From: Tetradesmus obliquus
Lineage: Eukaryota; Chlorophyta; Chlorophyceae; Sphaeropleales; Scenedesmaceae
Direction: 5' to 3'
Assembly (NCBI GenBank): GCA_030272155.1
Contig: CP126205.1
Location: 3,832,501 to 3,896,500 of the forward strand
DNA: 64,000 nt
Shown here: one piece after another, positions 11,159-23,644 of the stretch
How positions within the stretch are numbered: position 1 is the first letter of the stretch
How the letters are laid out: each line of letters begins with the position of its first letter
Notes under the pieces: model-generated
What the model was told of the DNA's origin: nothing
Seen by the model: only the letters and a program-made list of their open reading frames with translations
Database searches by the model: none
Program-made: the position numbers and the translations under genes

Positions 11159-13245
11159 GAGCTTGGTGTTCGCTTGGCTGCCTTCTATGGTGGAGAGTCT
11201 GCTGAAGACAAGGCTGCATTTGCGCAAGCTGTGGAGCGTGCATTTGTCCGGGGTCTTGGTGGTCAGTGGAACCTGGCCCCAGATGCGGACCACTGCTACG
11301 ACGCAGTGGGCGCCATAAAGGAGCAGCGGCGCGAGGAACGTACAGCAGCAGCAGCGTCTGCTGCAGCAGCGGCAGCAGCAGGAGAGGCAGCAGCAGGAGA
11401 GGCAGCAGCAGGAGAAACAGCCGATGCAGGTGCGATGGTGGCTGGCAGGTGCTCGTCCGCGTTGACTGAGAGACAAGAGCAGCTGTGTAGCACTGTCAGC
11501 GCTCAGTGTGGAGTCGATCCATGCATATGTTGCTGTCATGCCAGAGTGCATGAGCTTGTGATGGCTGCCCATGCGTTTGTACAATGTCGCGGCGTAGGAA
11601 TCATTAACATTATGCATGCCGCATTTGGCAGGCTAGCCAATGGTGCCGTCACAACTACTCGATGGCTGCATTCCTCTCAAATGAGTTTGTCGGGTGTTTT
11701 GCAGGTGCCACTGACACGGCAGCTGGGCAAGGCAGCAAGCGGAAACTGACGCAGAAGCAGAAGGACGCCCTGTCAAAGAAGCAGTGCCCGGGGTGCCAAG
11801 CTTGGGCGGGCCCTGCGTGAGTTGCGCGACTGGTGGCTAACTGCAGCAATGTGTGGTTATACAGGCAGCCTTACCAGCCCTCCATTGTGTTCACTCACTA
11901 TGAAGCGAACTGTGGGCTGGGAGCAACACATCATGTGCAGCGAGGCTGTATGAGTGTAGTGCGCTGACGTGCAGTATCAAGTCTGTCTCATTGAAATTGT
12001 CCTTGTGCCTCTGCCTGATTTGCGCTGTCCAGTACTGCCAAGTGCAAAACTGAAGGCTGCAACCACGCCTGGTGCCCCACGAAGAGTGACGTGCAGCCTG
12101 ACGTGCAGCGCTTGACGCCATGGAATGGCAGCAGTGCCGACCAGCCTCCCCTGCAAACCCGCAAATCCGCTCGCAACGCAGTCAGCAATCTGCAGCGGCT
12201 CATGTCAAAGGTAAGGCTGTTTTTTAAGGCACAGCACCTGTAGTGTGTCACATACGGTGGTTTAGCGACACAGCACCTGCAGTGCGCCACATATGGGGTT
12301 AGCATCAGAGATACTAGGCCGCCTTCCTTCGCACGCCTTCTTACCCCATAGCATGCAGTTCAAGGCCTATTAGGGTTGCGCATGAGCCCCACACCAAGCT
12401 GTCAGCTGATTATGACTTACTCATTGCGGAAGCGCATTTGCTTCGTCACCTGGCTGCCGGCTTTCAGCAGATTGTGCTGCTTGTGCTTCTGGCTCACTGT
12501 GTGTACGTCACTGTGTGCACAGGTGAAGGTGTTGGCCGCTGCGCTTGGGATGGAGGCGCTGGTGGTGTTGTGCGGTGTGATGAACAGTAAAGCAGCTGCC
12601 ACCAGGGCGGGCGAGGAGCACATCTGCTTCAACAAGTACACACCATTCATCTCTCAGCTGGGCGTGCCCGGCTTTGGTGAAGACTCTGGGCTGAGCATCG
12701 GTGTGGTGGCCGCTGGGACTGGCGGCCCGCTGACGGCTGCCCTGGACAAGCCGGCGCAAGGCTCGCAAGCTGCCAACATGTGTCTGGAGTACCTAGCAGG
12801 CCAGGCGTGCATGCTGCATCATCAACGGCTGCAGGTCAGTGGCAGCGGTAGGGCAGTGTGGTTTTGCAACACATGCGCGAAGTGCACATTGTTTTCCGGG
12901 GTATAGTTGCAAATAGGATGATTCTAAGCATGGTAAAAGCATAATTGCGTCGTTGCAAAACATGTGCAGCGACGACGAGCATTCAGAAGCGGGCTCTCAA
13001 CTAAACCGCATTTTTGCTGACCTGCAGGAACTGCACCAGGCAGGCGCAACCCAGCAGGCAGCAGCAGCCAACGCTGGCGCAGGTGGGCAACAACAGCAGC
13101 AGCAGTCGGCAGGGGCCATGCCTGGCGCTGCAGCAGCACAGCAGCAAGCGCAACAGCAGCAGCAGCAGCAGGGATACGCCGCACAGGCTGCTGTAGCGGG
13201 CACATTCAACTTTAGCGCTGCTGCAGCTGGCCCCGGCCTGATGGG

Positions 13246-13277
<32 letters not shown>

Positions 13278-13894
13278 GATACGCCGCACAGGCTACTGCT
13301 GCGGGCAACTTCACCTTTGGCGCTGCTGCAGGCGGTGCGGCCAGCCTGATGCAACAGCAGCAGGCGCAGCGGCAGCAGCAGCAGCAGCAGCAGGCGCACC
13401 AGCAGCAGCAGGGATACGCCGCACAGGCTGCTGCTGCGGGCAACTTTACCTTTGGCGCTGCTGCAGGCGGTGCGGCCAGCCTGATGCAACAGCAACAGCC
13501 GGCGCAGCAGCAGCAGCAGCAGCAGGCGCTGCTGCAGCAGCAGGCGCTGCAGCAGCAGGGTAATGCAGCAGGCGGCGTAAGCGGTGTGGTAGGGCAGCCA
13601 TTCCCTTCAAACAGGCTCATCTTTGAGCAGCAGCTGAAGACCTGCAACTTCGATGTTGTGAATTTGTCAGGCTTGAGCGAGCCGCTGCTACAGGCGTTGG
13701 GGAGGGCGCAGCTTCGGTACCGGCACCAGATCGCTGCAATGCACCAGCAGCCAAGCCCGGAATTGGTGTTGCTGGTCAGCCAAGGCTGTGATGCACAGCC
13801 GGCGTATCACTTGGCCTGCCAGGTGGTTGAAAATGGCCAGTATTCCTTTAAGCACGACGCATTGGTGAGCCTGGACCTTGACCTGTGCGCTCAG
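11159..13894 (+). CDS. Unrecognised multi-exon protein with cysteine pairs and Gln/Ala-rich FTFG tail
   Basis: Supported exons: 11159-11429, 11705-11816, 11865 to about 11947, about 12051-12210, 12523-12834, and about 12980-13894. Phases agree at most junctions; those near 11947/12051 and 12834/12980 are uncertain. It reads GVRLAAFYGGESAEDKAAF, KLTQKQKDALSKKQCPGCQ, a CNHAWCP motif that may pair with CPGC to bind zinc, then VLAAALGMEALVVLCGVM and FISQLGVPGFGEDSG. The last exon is Gln/Ala-rich, with repeats of about 50 residues containing GYAAQA and [14 protein letters not shown], and ends with VNLSGLSEPLLQALGRAQ. The start lies upstream: a candidate exon near 10905-11087 (LTYDRWKALIKKRQYIDRYG) does not fit in phase. 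It may continue past 13894. Function unknown. Confidence 0.5.
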
Positions 13895-14544
13895 GTAACA
13901 ATGGCTGTGTGGAGCCTGGCATGACTGCTGCACGACCGTTGCACTGGGGGTACGACCTGTCGGCACAGTGCATCTGAGTGTGAAGACAATTGGCCACATG
14001 CTGGCCAAGCACAGCAATTTTTGGCTTCTGCTGTTCACGCAGTGGTTACAAGTGAGGTGCTCTAGACGTAAGCAGCTGTGCGCGTGGGATGCATCCGACT
14101 GCGTTGTACATGCACGCTGCATTGTGTCGTGGGTGTCGCAGTAGTAAGCAAGTCACAACAGTGTGTTGTTACTAGGCACTGGCCCCATGCTGGAGTGTTC
14201 CGTGAACACATGCTGCGCTTTTATGCAGAGCGCGCGTGTCTTGTTGCAGCTGTGTTGTGCTCATCTGCTCTGAACCCTGGGCAATACACTGCAGGATATT
14301 GTTTTCAATTCCAGCACCCCTGGCATGTGTTGCCTCCAGCAGTGGTAGCATCCCATACAGCTGAGGCCTGGTGTGAGTATTTTGTTTGCCAGTCACCTGA
14401 TTGCCGGTAGCGCAGTTGCCGCCGCAGCTGGTAGCCCTGCAAGGCAATTCGAATGCCGGGGCAGTTTAGCTAAATGTGTGCGCCTGGCCCACTTGCGCTG
14501 CCTGCCAGTATGAAAACCTGTGTCCTGGATTTGCTTGGGCTACA
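13895..14544. other. Possible 3' exons or UTR of the preceding gene
   Basis: The last recognised exon ends at a donor (gtaacaatgg). An open frame at 14078-14410 (+) has no recognisable domain. A possible acceptor lies near 14175 (actag, then GCACTGGCC), but no continuation could be proved. Confidence 0.3.
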
Positions 14545-15990
14545 GGCCGCTTGCGCACAGCTGTGTGGTGTGCGGCTGCTTGCGCATAGCTGTTTGGCGT
14601 GCGGCTGCTTGCGCATAGCTGTGTGGTGTGCGGCTGCTTGCGCATAGCTGTGTGGCGTGCGGCTGCTTGCGCATAGCTGTGTGGCGTGCGGCTGCTTGCG
14701 CATAGCTGTGTGGCGTGCGGCTGCTTGCGCATAGCTGTGTGGCGTGCGGCTGCTTGCGCATAGCTGTGCGGCGTGCGGCTGCTTGCGCATAGCTGTTTGG
14801 TGTGCGGCTGCTTGCGCATAGCTGTGCGGCGTGCGGCTGCTTGCGCACAGCTGTGTGGTGTGCGGCTGCTTCCGCATAGCTGTTTGGCGTGTGGCTGCTT
14901 GCGCATAGCTGTGTGGTGTGCGGCTGCTTGCGCATAGTTTTGTGGCGTGTGGCTGCTTGCGCATAGCTGTGTGGTGTGCGGCTGCTTGCGCATAGCTGTT
15001 TGGCGTGCGGCTGCTTGCGCATAGCTGTGTGGCGTGCGGCTGCTTGCGCATAGCTGTGTGGTGTGCGGCTGCTTGCGCATAGCTGTGTGGCGTGCGGCTG
15101 CTTGCGCATAGCTGTGTGGCGTGCGGCTGCTTGCGCATAGCTGTGTGGCGTGCGGCTGCTTGCGCATAGCTGTTTGGTGTGCGGCTGCTTGCGCATAGCT
15201 GTGCGGCGTGCGGCTGCTTGCGCACAGCTGTGTGGTGTGCAGCTGCTTGCGCATAGTTTTGTGGCGTGTGGCTGCTTGCGCATAGCTGTGTGGTGTGCGG
15301 CTGCTTGCGCATAGCTGTTTGGCGTGCGGCTGCTTGCGCATAGCTGTGTGGCGTGCGGCTGCTTGCGCATAGCTGTGTGGTGTGCGGCTGCTTGCGCATA
15401 GCTGTGTGGCGTGCGGCTGCTTGCGCATAGCTGTGTGGCGTGCGGCTGCTTGCGCATAGCTGTGTGGCGTGCGGCTGCTTGCGCATAGCTGTGCGGCGTG
15501 CGGCTGCTTGCGCATAGCTGTTTGGTGTGCGGCTGCTTGCGCATAGCTGTGCGGCGTGCGGCTGCTTGCGCACAGCTGTGTGGTGTGCGGCTGCTTGCGC
15601 ATAGCTGTTTGGCGTGCGGCTGCTTGCGCATAGCTGTGTGGTGTGCGGCTGCTTGCGCATAGCTGTTTGGCGTGCGGCTGCTTGCGCATAGCTGTGTGGC
15701 GTGCGGTTGCTTGCGCATAGCTGTGTGGCGTGCGGCTGCTTGCGCATAGCTGTGTGGTGTGCGGCTGCTTGCGCATAGCTGTGTGGCGTGCGGCTGCTTG
15801 CGCTTAGCTGTGTGGCGTGCGGTTGCTTGCGCATAGCTGTGTGGTGTGCGGCTGCTTGCGCATAGCTGTTTGGCGTGCGGCTGCTTGCGCATAGCTGTGT
15901 GGCGTGCGGTTGCTTGCGCATAGCTGTGTGGCGTGCGGCTGCTTGCGCATAGCTGTGTGGTGTGCGGCTGCTTGCGCATAGCTGTTTGGC
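14545..15990. repeat. 29-bp satellite, about 50 copies, with higher-order pattern
   Basis: The unit is gcgcatagctgt followed by variable gtggcgtg/gtggtgtg/ttggcgtg/gcggcgtg and ending cggctgctt. The 29-bp period is not a multiple of three and the unit has no minus-strand stop, so all three minus frames stay open for about 1.4 kb, each cycling a 29-residue repeat. The variant series ttggtgtg, gcggcgtg, then a cacagctg unit recurs at about 14800, 15175 and 15525, a higher-order period of 12-13 units. Confidence 0.97.
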
Positions 15991-17836
15991 CATTGCTGAG
16001 TGCATGTGGTGTTGCAGCAGGTGAGGAGACACCCCCATGCATGCGGAACATGCGCGAAGCATGAATTGCTGCTGCACCTGCTCGATGAATTCAATTCGCA
16101 TGGTAACGCAAGCAGACAGCAGCTAGCTGCCGGGAACGCTGCCGTTGCAGGTAGTACAGCCAACGACAAGACAAGCTGCACAAAAGGTCTGGCAGCAGTG
16201 CCATGCTTGTTTGCTACCCACATGTATCCGGTACATAGGGTCCAGAGTTGTATAAGGACAGAATCATTATGTTACAGAATCCCGAAGGGCCCTGGTGTCT
16301 GCATAGCTGCTCACCTTGTGCTGTGTAGGTCCATCCTGTTCATGCCACCTGAGCAGGCAGCATTCGCAACGCTACCAATCGTTTCATACAAAAGTTGGTG
16401 AAGAGTAAAGCTTGGGGGTGCAACACTGCAGTCAAATTCAGGGGTCAGTTGAATACAGCGTAGTTGCCATGATGGTCAGGGCACGCAAGGTGCAGGCCCA
16501 GCAGCACAACATGCGTTGGTATGGCATGTTGTTCAGCACAGTAGATGAGATGGTGAACGCCCTTTGCGCAACACAGCACGCTGCCAGCACGGTGGTCGCA
16601 GCGCTCACAACCCTACCTCACTCAGGGGCCTGCAAGGTTCACAGCTGACAGTTGCCACACCACATGTCTGCCTCGACCATCGCTGCTGCCCCAGTCAAAT
16701 ACAGCTACCGATCACCGTTACCATTACCATTACGCTAGTAGACTTTGAAGAGTTGCTGGACTTGCAGATTGCAGGAATACAATGCAACACAATGCGGCAC
16801 TCACATGACTGAAAGGGCGCCCCCGCCACCATGTGTGCTGCTTGTGCGGAGCTTCTCCTGCTATTCACTTGTTCGGGGTACTGTCTGCTGTCAAAGTGGA
16901 ACCACAACTTGCTATTGGGCCTACTTTGGTAACTGGTAACTAATAAAGGCTGCTGATTTTCATGCCTCACGTCGATGGCTTGATGGGTAACATGACTGTC
17001 CATATCCCAGAGTAGAGGCAGCTGTATGCAAGGGTTATAACGTGCAAGCAGGTCAATCATTTTAGGTACATCATTTCATGCAACATAATGCGCACTCACA
17101 TAGCAACAAGGGGCCCCCCAGGACCAGCATGGCTGCTGCAACTCCAATGTTGTGGTGCTGCTGCTCCTCCTACTTGTTCTGGTATTACCTGTATTCAAAA
17201 GAAAACCTGGTCAGTGCCGCCCTCAGTAGCCACGATGGCCTGGGGGGCAACGGCACTGACGGTCTTCTGCTCCTTTGTAGGCAGCTGTGGGATGATGACG
17301 TACTATGACTGAGTCACTCAGTGACTGTTGGCAACAGGACATGCGTGCCTGCCAAGCGTCTGAATTGTGCTTGGGTGCTTGCAGAAAGGAGAACTGCAGA
17401 AGACAATACACGTTGCAATGGCTGAACGCAACATATTGCTCGCTTGCAGCCTGCTTAACGGATAAGCTGGTCATGCAAGACGACACATGCCATCCTCCTC
17501 CTTGATCATGTTACCATTGAATACATATCAAATTTAATCTGTGTTTTCAAACGCAGCAGACGTCACCTGCTAAAACACGGTGCGCCGCAACTCATTTTAT
17601 TTGAATACAAAAGGCAAGGTCACAAAGTTGCTGCTGGATCCGGTTGCACAGCTGTGCACCTGTACAAGAGTTGACACGTGCGCAACGTTGAAGGAAGCCT
17701 CATTGTACACCCAATCACAACTACAGTACATGTGCAGCAGCTGCCCAACAAACAAAGCAGCCATGGTCACAACAGCGATGGTTCATACAAGGACGCATAT
17801 GCAGCCAGTCCATCAGACTGTGCTTGGCCAAGTCAG
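15991..17836. other. No gene recognised
   Basis: Short reading frames only (the longest about 130 codons at 16000-16401), rich in Cys/His/Thr as expected of non-coding DNA with this composition. The right end is the 3' flank of the KDZ transposase gene. No terminal inverted repeat was identified. Confidence 0.45.
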
Positions 17837-20506
17837 TCAAGCAGTAACCGCAACAACCTCATCATCGCTGTCAGGAGCATAGCCGCTACCTTCGCTGTCA
17901 GGTTCTTCCTGCTCTGCGTCAACATGCCCGTTCAACACTCCATCAACTTGTAGGCTGCCAAACAGCCTTAGGGACCTTGACAGCAGCTGCTGAGCTTCCA
18001 GCCGGCCCAAGCGCACATAGCTAAGGGCCCCGCTGACGGCTCTGCCACTCTCAAGCAGCTGCACAGCTGATGCCTGGTAGCGCCCCGTGCCGCTCTGCTG
18101 AACATAGCCGGCTGCGACAACACCGCCAGCCGCCGCTTGCACCTGCGCCTCAGCAGGCACCTGCGCAGCAGCAGGCACCTGCGCAGCAGCAGGCACCTGC
18201 GCAGCAGCAGGCACCTGCGCAGCAGCAGGCACCTGCGCAGCAGCAGGCACCTGCGCAGCAGCAAGCAGTGCTGCCTCAATATTGCTCTGCTTTGCCAGCA
18301 GCTGCTGCAAGTACCGAAGGTGAGCGCGCATTTCCCGCGGCAGCAGATCCAGCTCCTCCTTGATGCGCCGCACCTCGTTGTCTGCTTCACACAGGGCGAT
18401 GGAGCGCGCCACGCCATAGAGCCGCAACTTGCCGCCTTGCTGAGCTGTAAGAAGGCGGCAGCGCACGGCACCTCTTGTTAGTGCAGTGAACAAAGGTTGT
18501 GATAGGAACAGCTGGTGTATGACGTTACAAGAAAACGCACGTGGTTCACCCATTACAGATGACAGAAAAGATATAAGCAAGCACAGATCAGACATGCCAT
18601 GGCCGGATTTGGCACAAGAAGCACTGCAATGCTGCCATGCCTCTCCCCAGCATGCTGTAAAGTTTGCACGTGGGTATTGAAGCTGCTTGCTCACCTTGGT
18701 GCTCATTAGCCCAACAGAACTCCTGCTTCTTGAGAGCATCCAGTGTTGTGGGCTGAAGCTGCTGCTGCTGCTGCTGCGGGATGGCGTTGTACTGCTGAAC
18801 CAGCAGGTTGTACTGTTCCACCAGCTTGGCGAGGTTCTTCGTAATTTCAGCGCACTTCTTGTTGCAGCGCTTGCGCTCTTTGGGTTCCGCTGCAAAGACG
18901 ATGGCACACGCATGGCATGCAACATACAGCAAGATAGTGAGTGGCATGTACACCTGTACAAACCTTGTCACCAAGCAGCACCAGCAGCCACAGCCATTGC
19001 AAAAGGATGCAGTGGTGGTGGTTTGCCGCCAATGCTTGACTGCGTCACACCACCACACTCACCAGCAACTGCAGCGCGCTTGACCTCCTGCTTCTTCAGG
19101 TTGTAGCATGTGCTCTCAATTGTGTTCTGCAGGCGGGCGAGGCTGGCCTGCACAGCTGGCGCGAAGTTCTGCTCAATAAGCTGATTGGCCGCCTCAGCTT
19201 GCAGCCTGCAGCATCAATGGAATGCCAAAACACTGTCTTGGTGCCACTACCAGCAGCAGCAGCAACATAAGCAGCAGCAACTCGCCACACCTAAAAGGTT
19301 ATCGCTGTTACAGCCACGCCAGCCAAGTCCAAAGGCAGGGGCTCAGTTACACGGCATATGGCACTTCGGACGGCGCGCAGCATGCTGCTCACCTGCTGGT
19401 TTGTGCACTGACGACCAGCTTTGTGGCCATGTCGTGCAGCAGGTATGTGTTGGCGTCCCAGACACCAGCAATGACGCGGGAGGCCAGCACCTGCTGCACG
19501 CCAGAGCCCAGTGTTGCAGCGCTCATGTAGGCTGACAGCGCATGCGCATCACGTGCACGCACAGCATCTGCAAACTGCTGCAGCAGTTTCTGCTGCTGGG
19601 AACGATCACCCTTCACCTCATCTACAAATGCACACATTGCAGATAACACAGTTGCGGCAGCAGTATACAACAGGGTCATCAGTCAAGTACATGAGGTTGC
19701 TGAACACTTGCACGCCTGACGCTGCACGTCTGCATTCAGCCATTGCACTGCAAGTACAACGAAGAAGCACAGGATGCACCAAGTTGCTGCTGCAGCAGCA
19801 GCTGTTGCAGGCATGCGCAGTGCTGCTGCAGGCACCTCCATCGTTGGTGGCACAGCTGCAGTCGGCACATACATAACTACCAAGAAATAGGGCAACAGTG
19901 ATTGTGGTCGCACCTCGCGCCATGGCCCGCAGCTCATCATGCAGGTCCCGCACCAGCTGCTCCCTGTCCTGTGGCGGTGTCTGCTCAAGGCTGGCCAGCT
20001 GCTTCTGCAGCTCAGCCTCCGCCTTGGTCTCCTGCTCCTTGAACTTCTTGTAGCGCTGGACCAGCAGCAGAGCCTGCTTTGCCCGCTTCTGGCGGCCAAA
20101 GTGCAGTGCCGCCTCAGTCAGAGCATCTGAGGAGCCTGCAGCAACATCAGATGTGATGCAGCAACATGCCCATCGGGCAGCGCTTGTCAGGTGTAACCCT
20201 AGGACAACTAGTGCCAAGTAAAAAGCTGGGTACCTGGCGAGCAAAAAGTAGCATGCGCACCCACCTGCTGAGCTCTGGTTCCGCGTTGTGCCAGAAAACC
20301 TAGAGAGATAGGAGAACAGCTGCTCGCACTCCTCGCCCAGTGTTTTGGCGCAGCCGCTGGTCCACCCTGGCTGCCACAGCATCTGACAAGCCTGTGAGTG
20401 CAGCGTGCCATGCGCATGCGACAAGGCCTTGCGCACTGCGCCCCAGCTGCCGGTGCACACCAAATCACGCAGCTCTTGTATGCGCTGCTGCAGCTGCTGC
20501 AGCTCT

Positions 20507-20538
<32 letters not shown>

Positions 20539-23419
20539 AGGTTGCTGCTGCTGCTGCTGCTGCTGCGTGGCGGGGGCTTGGTACCGCTGCAGCGCTTCGA
20601 CAACGCGCTCGCTCCAAGCCGCCCACTTACACATGATGTCAATGTGCAGCTGCTGCAGACCGCTGGTCATGAGGTTCTGGGCAGCGATGTGGAAGGCATA
20701 GCCATAGCGCTCGCCACTGCCAATCAGGTTGGCGGCTGCTATTGGCCCGCCATGCCGTGCATCGGTTGCTGCAGTGCAGTCACAACACGAAGTAAGTCAT
20801 CACATGAGCGCAAATGCACTGTCCAAAGGACAGTCGCAGTGACAAGAAGGGCAGCATGTCAGCCCGTGCGCTGCATGTTTAGAGCAGGAGAAAAGGGCCA
20901 TGCCAGCCGGTGCGCTGCATGTTCACAGCAGAAGCAAAGGTCCATGCCTTACTCACCCACACAGCGCCCTGTGATCTCCTGCTGAGCCTGCCGCCGCTGC
21001 TGGCCATCAGATGCCGCAGCCCACAAGCCATTGCAGACGTTGTCTGGGACGCGGCGCTGCACATGTTCAAGTAAAGTTTGCAGGCAGCACATCCCAGTAG
21101 GCAGCTCTGGCTTTGCAAGGCTATGGCAATGATTATCTTTCACTGCACACTGTCACAACAGCAGCCGACATGCAAACCATTACCATGCACATGTTGTACA
21201 CAAAACATACCAGCTACAGACGCATGTTATGCCGCGACACTGCACGTGGGGCAGCCTCTTCTGATGCAAGGCGGCATGTGGCACAGCAGCACAATCCTCA
21301 CCGTGCTGCCCATCGCCAAGTCCAGGGCTCGCAGACTCAGCTGCACGCTTGCATCGGCTGCAAAGAACTCGCTGTAGTGCTGCTGCCGCCACAGCTCCCT
21401 GTGCCGCAGCCAGGTGAACAGCTTCATGTTGGCGTCGATGTGCACGCCAGCCATGCCTTCACTGCATGCTGGGCACTCCAGGTCGTTCAGCAGCTGACGA
21501 CCAAGCCGCAGGTCCGTCTGGCAGAACTTGTACTCGCGGTGTGCGCTACGGAAGGTGCGCATGTTGATCTCTCGACGCGGCTGCACAGCAGCAAGGTGCA
21601 TGTGAGGGCGCACAGAATGGACAGCCGGGCACTCACAGCAAGCAAAACAAGCATGCAGGCTGATGCGTGTGCCGCAGCCGCACCTGCGTGGGGTGCAGAA
21701 CGGCCGCGGCGTCCACGATGCCCTTCAGGAAGCCACTCAATGAGATTGTAGGGTTGCACAGCCGCATGGAGTCTCACAGCTGAAGCAGTGCCACATCCAC
21801 CACAGTCCTGTGTTGCAACAGCAGAAAACGCAACCCTGATAAGAAAGCCCCACTGTGGTGAGAGGTAGGCTGATTAGGCAGCAAGTCAAAAGATGTCAGG
21901 CTTACAGCACATGCTACATGCCAATACATGCAGTTGAATGTCACTGTAGCACATTTGCAGCAGGGGTTGCTGGATGGTCGCTGGCAGAGTAGACGAGGAT
22001 TGACAACGCCGCACACACACCGCACGTGGCTTGCGCTCAGTGCTGCAGGCCATGCCTGCACGCGCAGGAAGTCCTCCGGCTGCTGCCACACAACTGTGCT
22101 GCAGCTTGTGCAGCTTGTGCACTTGCCTGCGCGCTTTGCTTCAACAATGCCATCTGCAGAGCATGAAGCAACAGCTTGCAGGTTGTGTTGCCTGCAATGA
22201 GCTATCATCGCAGCAGTCGCCCGACACACAACAAGGTCACATGACAAGGCAGACCTTGTTGTCCACGAGTACGTGTTACATGAGACTCGAGCATGCTGAC
22301 AAAACTAGTGATGTGCACTACTGCAGTACCGGTGCCTCACCACGCGTGATGTAATCCAGCGGCTGCAGCGCGCACGGCTCAGCCTCAAAGCAGCCTGACT
22401 GTCTGCAGCCGGTGCATGAGGTGGGCTTGAAGGGGAAGTACCCTGCAGGAGCGCAACTGAAATGTGGAACATGTCTGCCAAAATACAAAGTGCACAGAAC
22501 AGACGGAGCTTACTGCGCACGAACACTCACCAGCAGCGGTGTCGGCGCGGGGCAGGTCTTGCCAGTGCCCAGCAGTAACATACTGCTGCCTGTCATGCAG
22601 GTGGGCTGCTGCATGACGCTGCGTGTCACAGCTGTCACACAGCAGCACATGGCATTCGGCTGCAGGGTTGCAGGTGAAGCACCTGCAGAAGCAACAATTC
22701 GCACCGCATCAGGCATGACTTATGTACGATGCCGCCCGTGTTTTTCAAGTTGTGCAGCACTGCGCGCCGTACCGTATGGTGCAACCAGTCTGCTGGCAGA
22801 CACTGCAGCTGCTCTGGGCGGGTGGCGCTGCCTGCTGCTCAAGCACACAGCATGCCAGCGCAGGGGCAGCTGCACGGTACTGCTTGAAGCTCTCTTCCGT
22901 GCGCCGCTGATGGTCTGATCGTCGGGCCTGCCCTGTCTGAGCAGCTTGCACAGCTACATACTCCTGCTGTGCTGTTAGCTGTTGGCAGTGCAGCGCTCGC
23001 AGCTGCTGCTGCAGCAGGTCCCAGGCAGGGATTGAGCGCTGGCTGGCCTCCTGATCATCCTGCTGCTGGTATGCTGCTGCATATGCAGCCTGGAAATCAG
23101 CATCCATCCTCCGCGCTTGCTGCTGAGCGTCGTCTGCATTAGGCTGTGCACGTGAGCCCCTGGGAACACCAGCATCTGAGCGTTGGCGCCTGCTCCCTGA
23201 CACCGGGGCTTTCTTGCGCTGCTGCGGTCGTGCGTGCTGCTGGGTGTATGCAGACACCTGCTCGTGAAAGTGCTGATACTGTTGCTGCTGCATATACAAA
23301 CCAGCAGGCAGCTGCGTAGAATGCTGCTGGCGCTGCTGCTGTGGCTGTGCAGCACGCTGCTGACGCCTGTGCTGCTGTTCAAGTGGCTGCTGTTCAAGTG
23401 GCTGCTGTGGTGTTTCCAT
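17837..23419 (-). CDS. KDZ-superfamily (Kyakuja/Dileera/Zisupton) transposase, 13 exons, in-frame TGA
   Basis: DNA transposase acting on its own element. Exons (minus): 22761-23419, 22531-22682, 22341-22442, 22021-22153, 21684-21807, 21302-21580, 20957-21056, 20265-20768, 19914-20135, 19393-19621, 19063-19205, 18695-18889, 17837-18471; all phases agree. The N-terminus is Gln-rich, followed by a zinc cluster: CSVCQQTGC, CFTCNPAAECHVLLCDSCD, CTGCRQSGCFEAEPC, CTSCTSC. The catalytic region has FRSAHREYKFC, LECPACSEG, HIDANMKLF (first Asp), ATDARHGGPIA, SGERYGYAFH, LHIDIMCKW (second Asp) and CAKTLGEECEQLFSYL (Glu), in the order known for KDZ transposases. A poly-Q run lies between DIMCKW and the Glu motif. 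The C-terminus is coiled-coil-like and carries a QVPAAA repeat. A TGA at 21774-21776 interrupts exon 5 between VVDVALLQL and DSMRLCNPT, so the copy is probably inactive unless the stop is read through or spliced around. Confidence 0.85.
18140..18265 (-). repeat. 18-bp coding minisatellite in the KDZ transposase
   Basis: About seven units of cctgcgcagcagcaggca (plus strand) encode AQVPAA repeats on the minus strand, just after the segment KQSNIEAALLA in the last exon. The unit length keeps the frame. Confidence 0.9.
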
Positions 23420-23613
23420 TGGAGCTGCTCTTGATATGGCTGCTGGATCGTCAGCTCATTTGCTGGTAACAAAGCATTACACAGTATTGACGGCAACAAG
23501 CTGCATCCAGACGCATTTACGCAGTCGCAGTGGCCGTGTCATTTGTGGGTGTGCTGCTGCTAATTGTCAGCGCAGGGGCCTGCGAAAGTATGACGACAAC
23601 TCCGTATTAGGGG

Positions 23614-23644
23614 ACGAATAATCGATGAAGGTCGAATTATTCGT
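23614..23644. repeat. AT-rich hairpin
   Basis: acgaataat (23614-23622) and attattcgt (23636-23644) form a perfect 9-bp inverted repeat, extended inward by cga/tcg with one bulged base. It lies between the 5' end of the KDZ gene and the aberrant 3' end of the MYND-family gene, so it may mark a transposon end or insertion scar. Confidence 0.6.

Noticed and set aside
12997..13647. Cysteine-rich minus-strand frame (poly-Cys)
   Set aside because: Antisense of the Gln-rich exon of the plus-strand gene.
14545..15990. CRISPR-like array
   Set aside because: Units are contiguous with no unique spacers; eukaryotic satellite.
14466..16101. Three overlapping minus-strand open frames of 436-543 codons
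   Set aside because: They are translations of the 29-bp satellite, open in every minus frame because the unit lacks stops; no independent coding signal.
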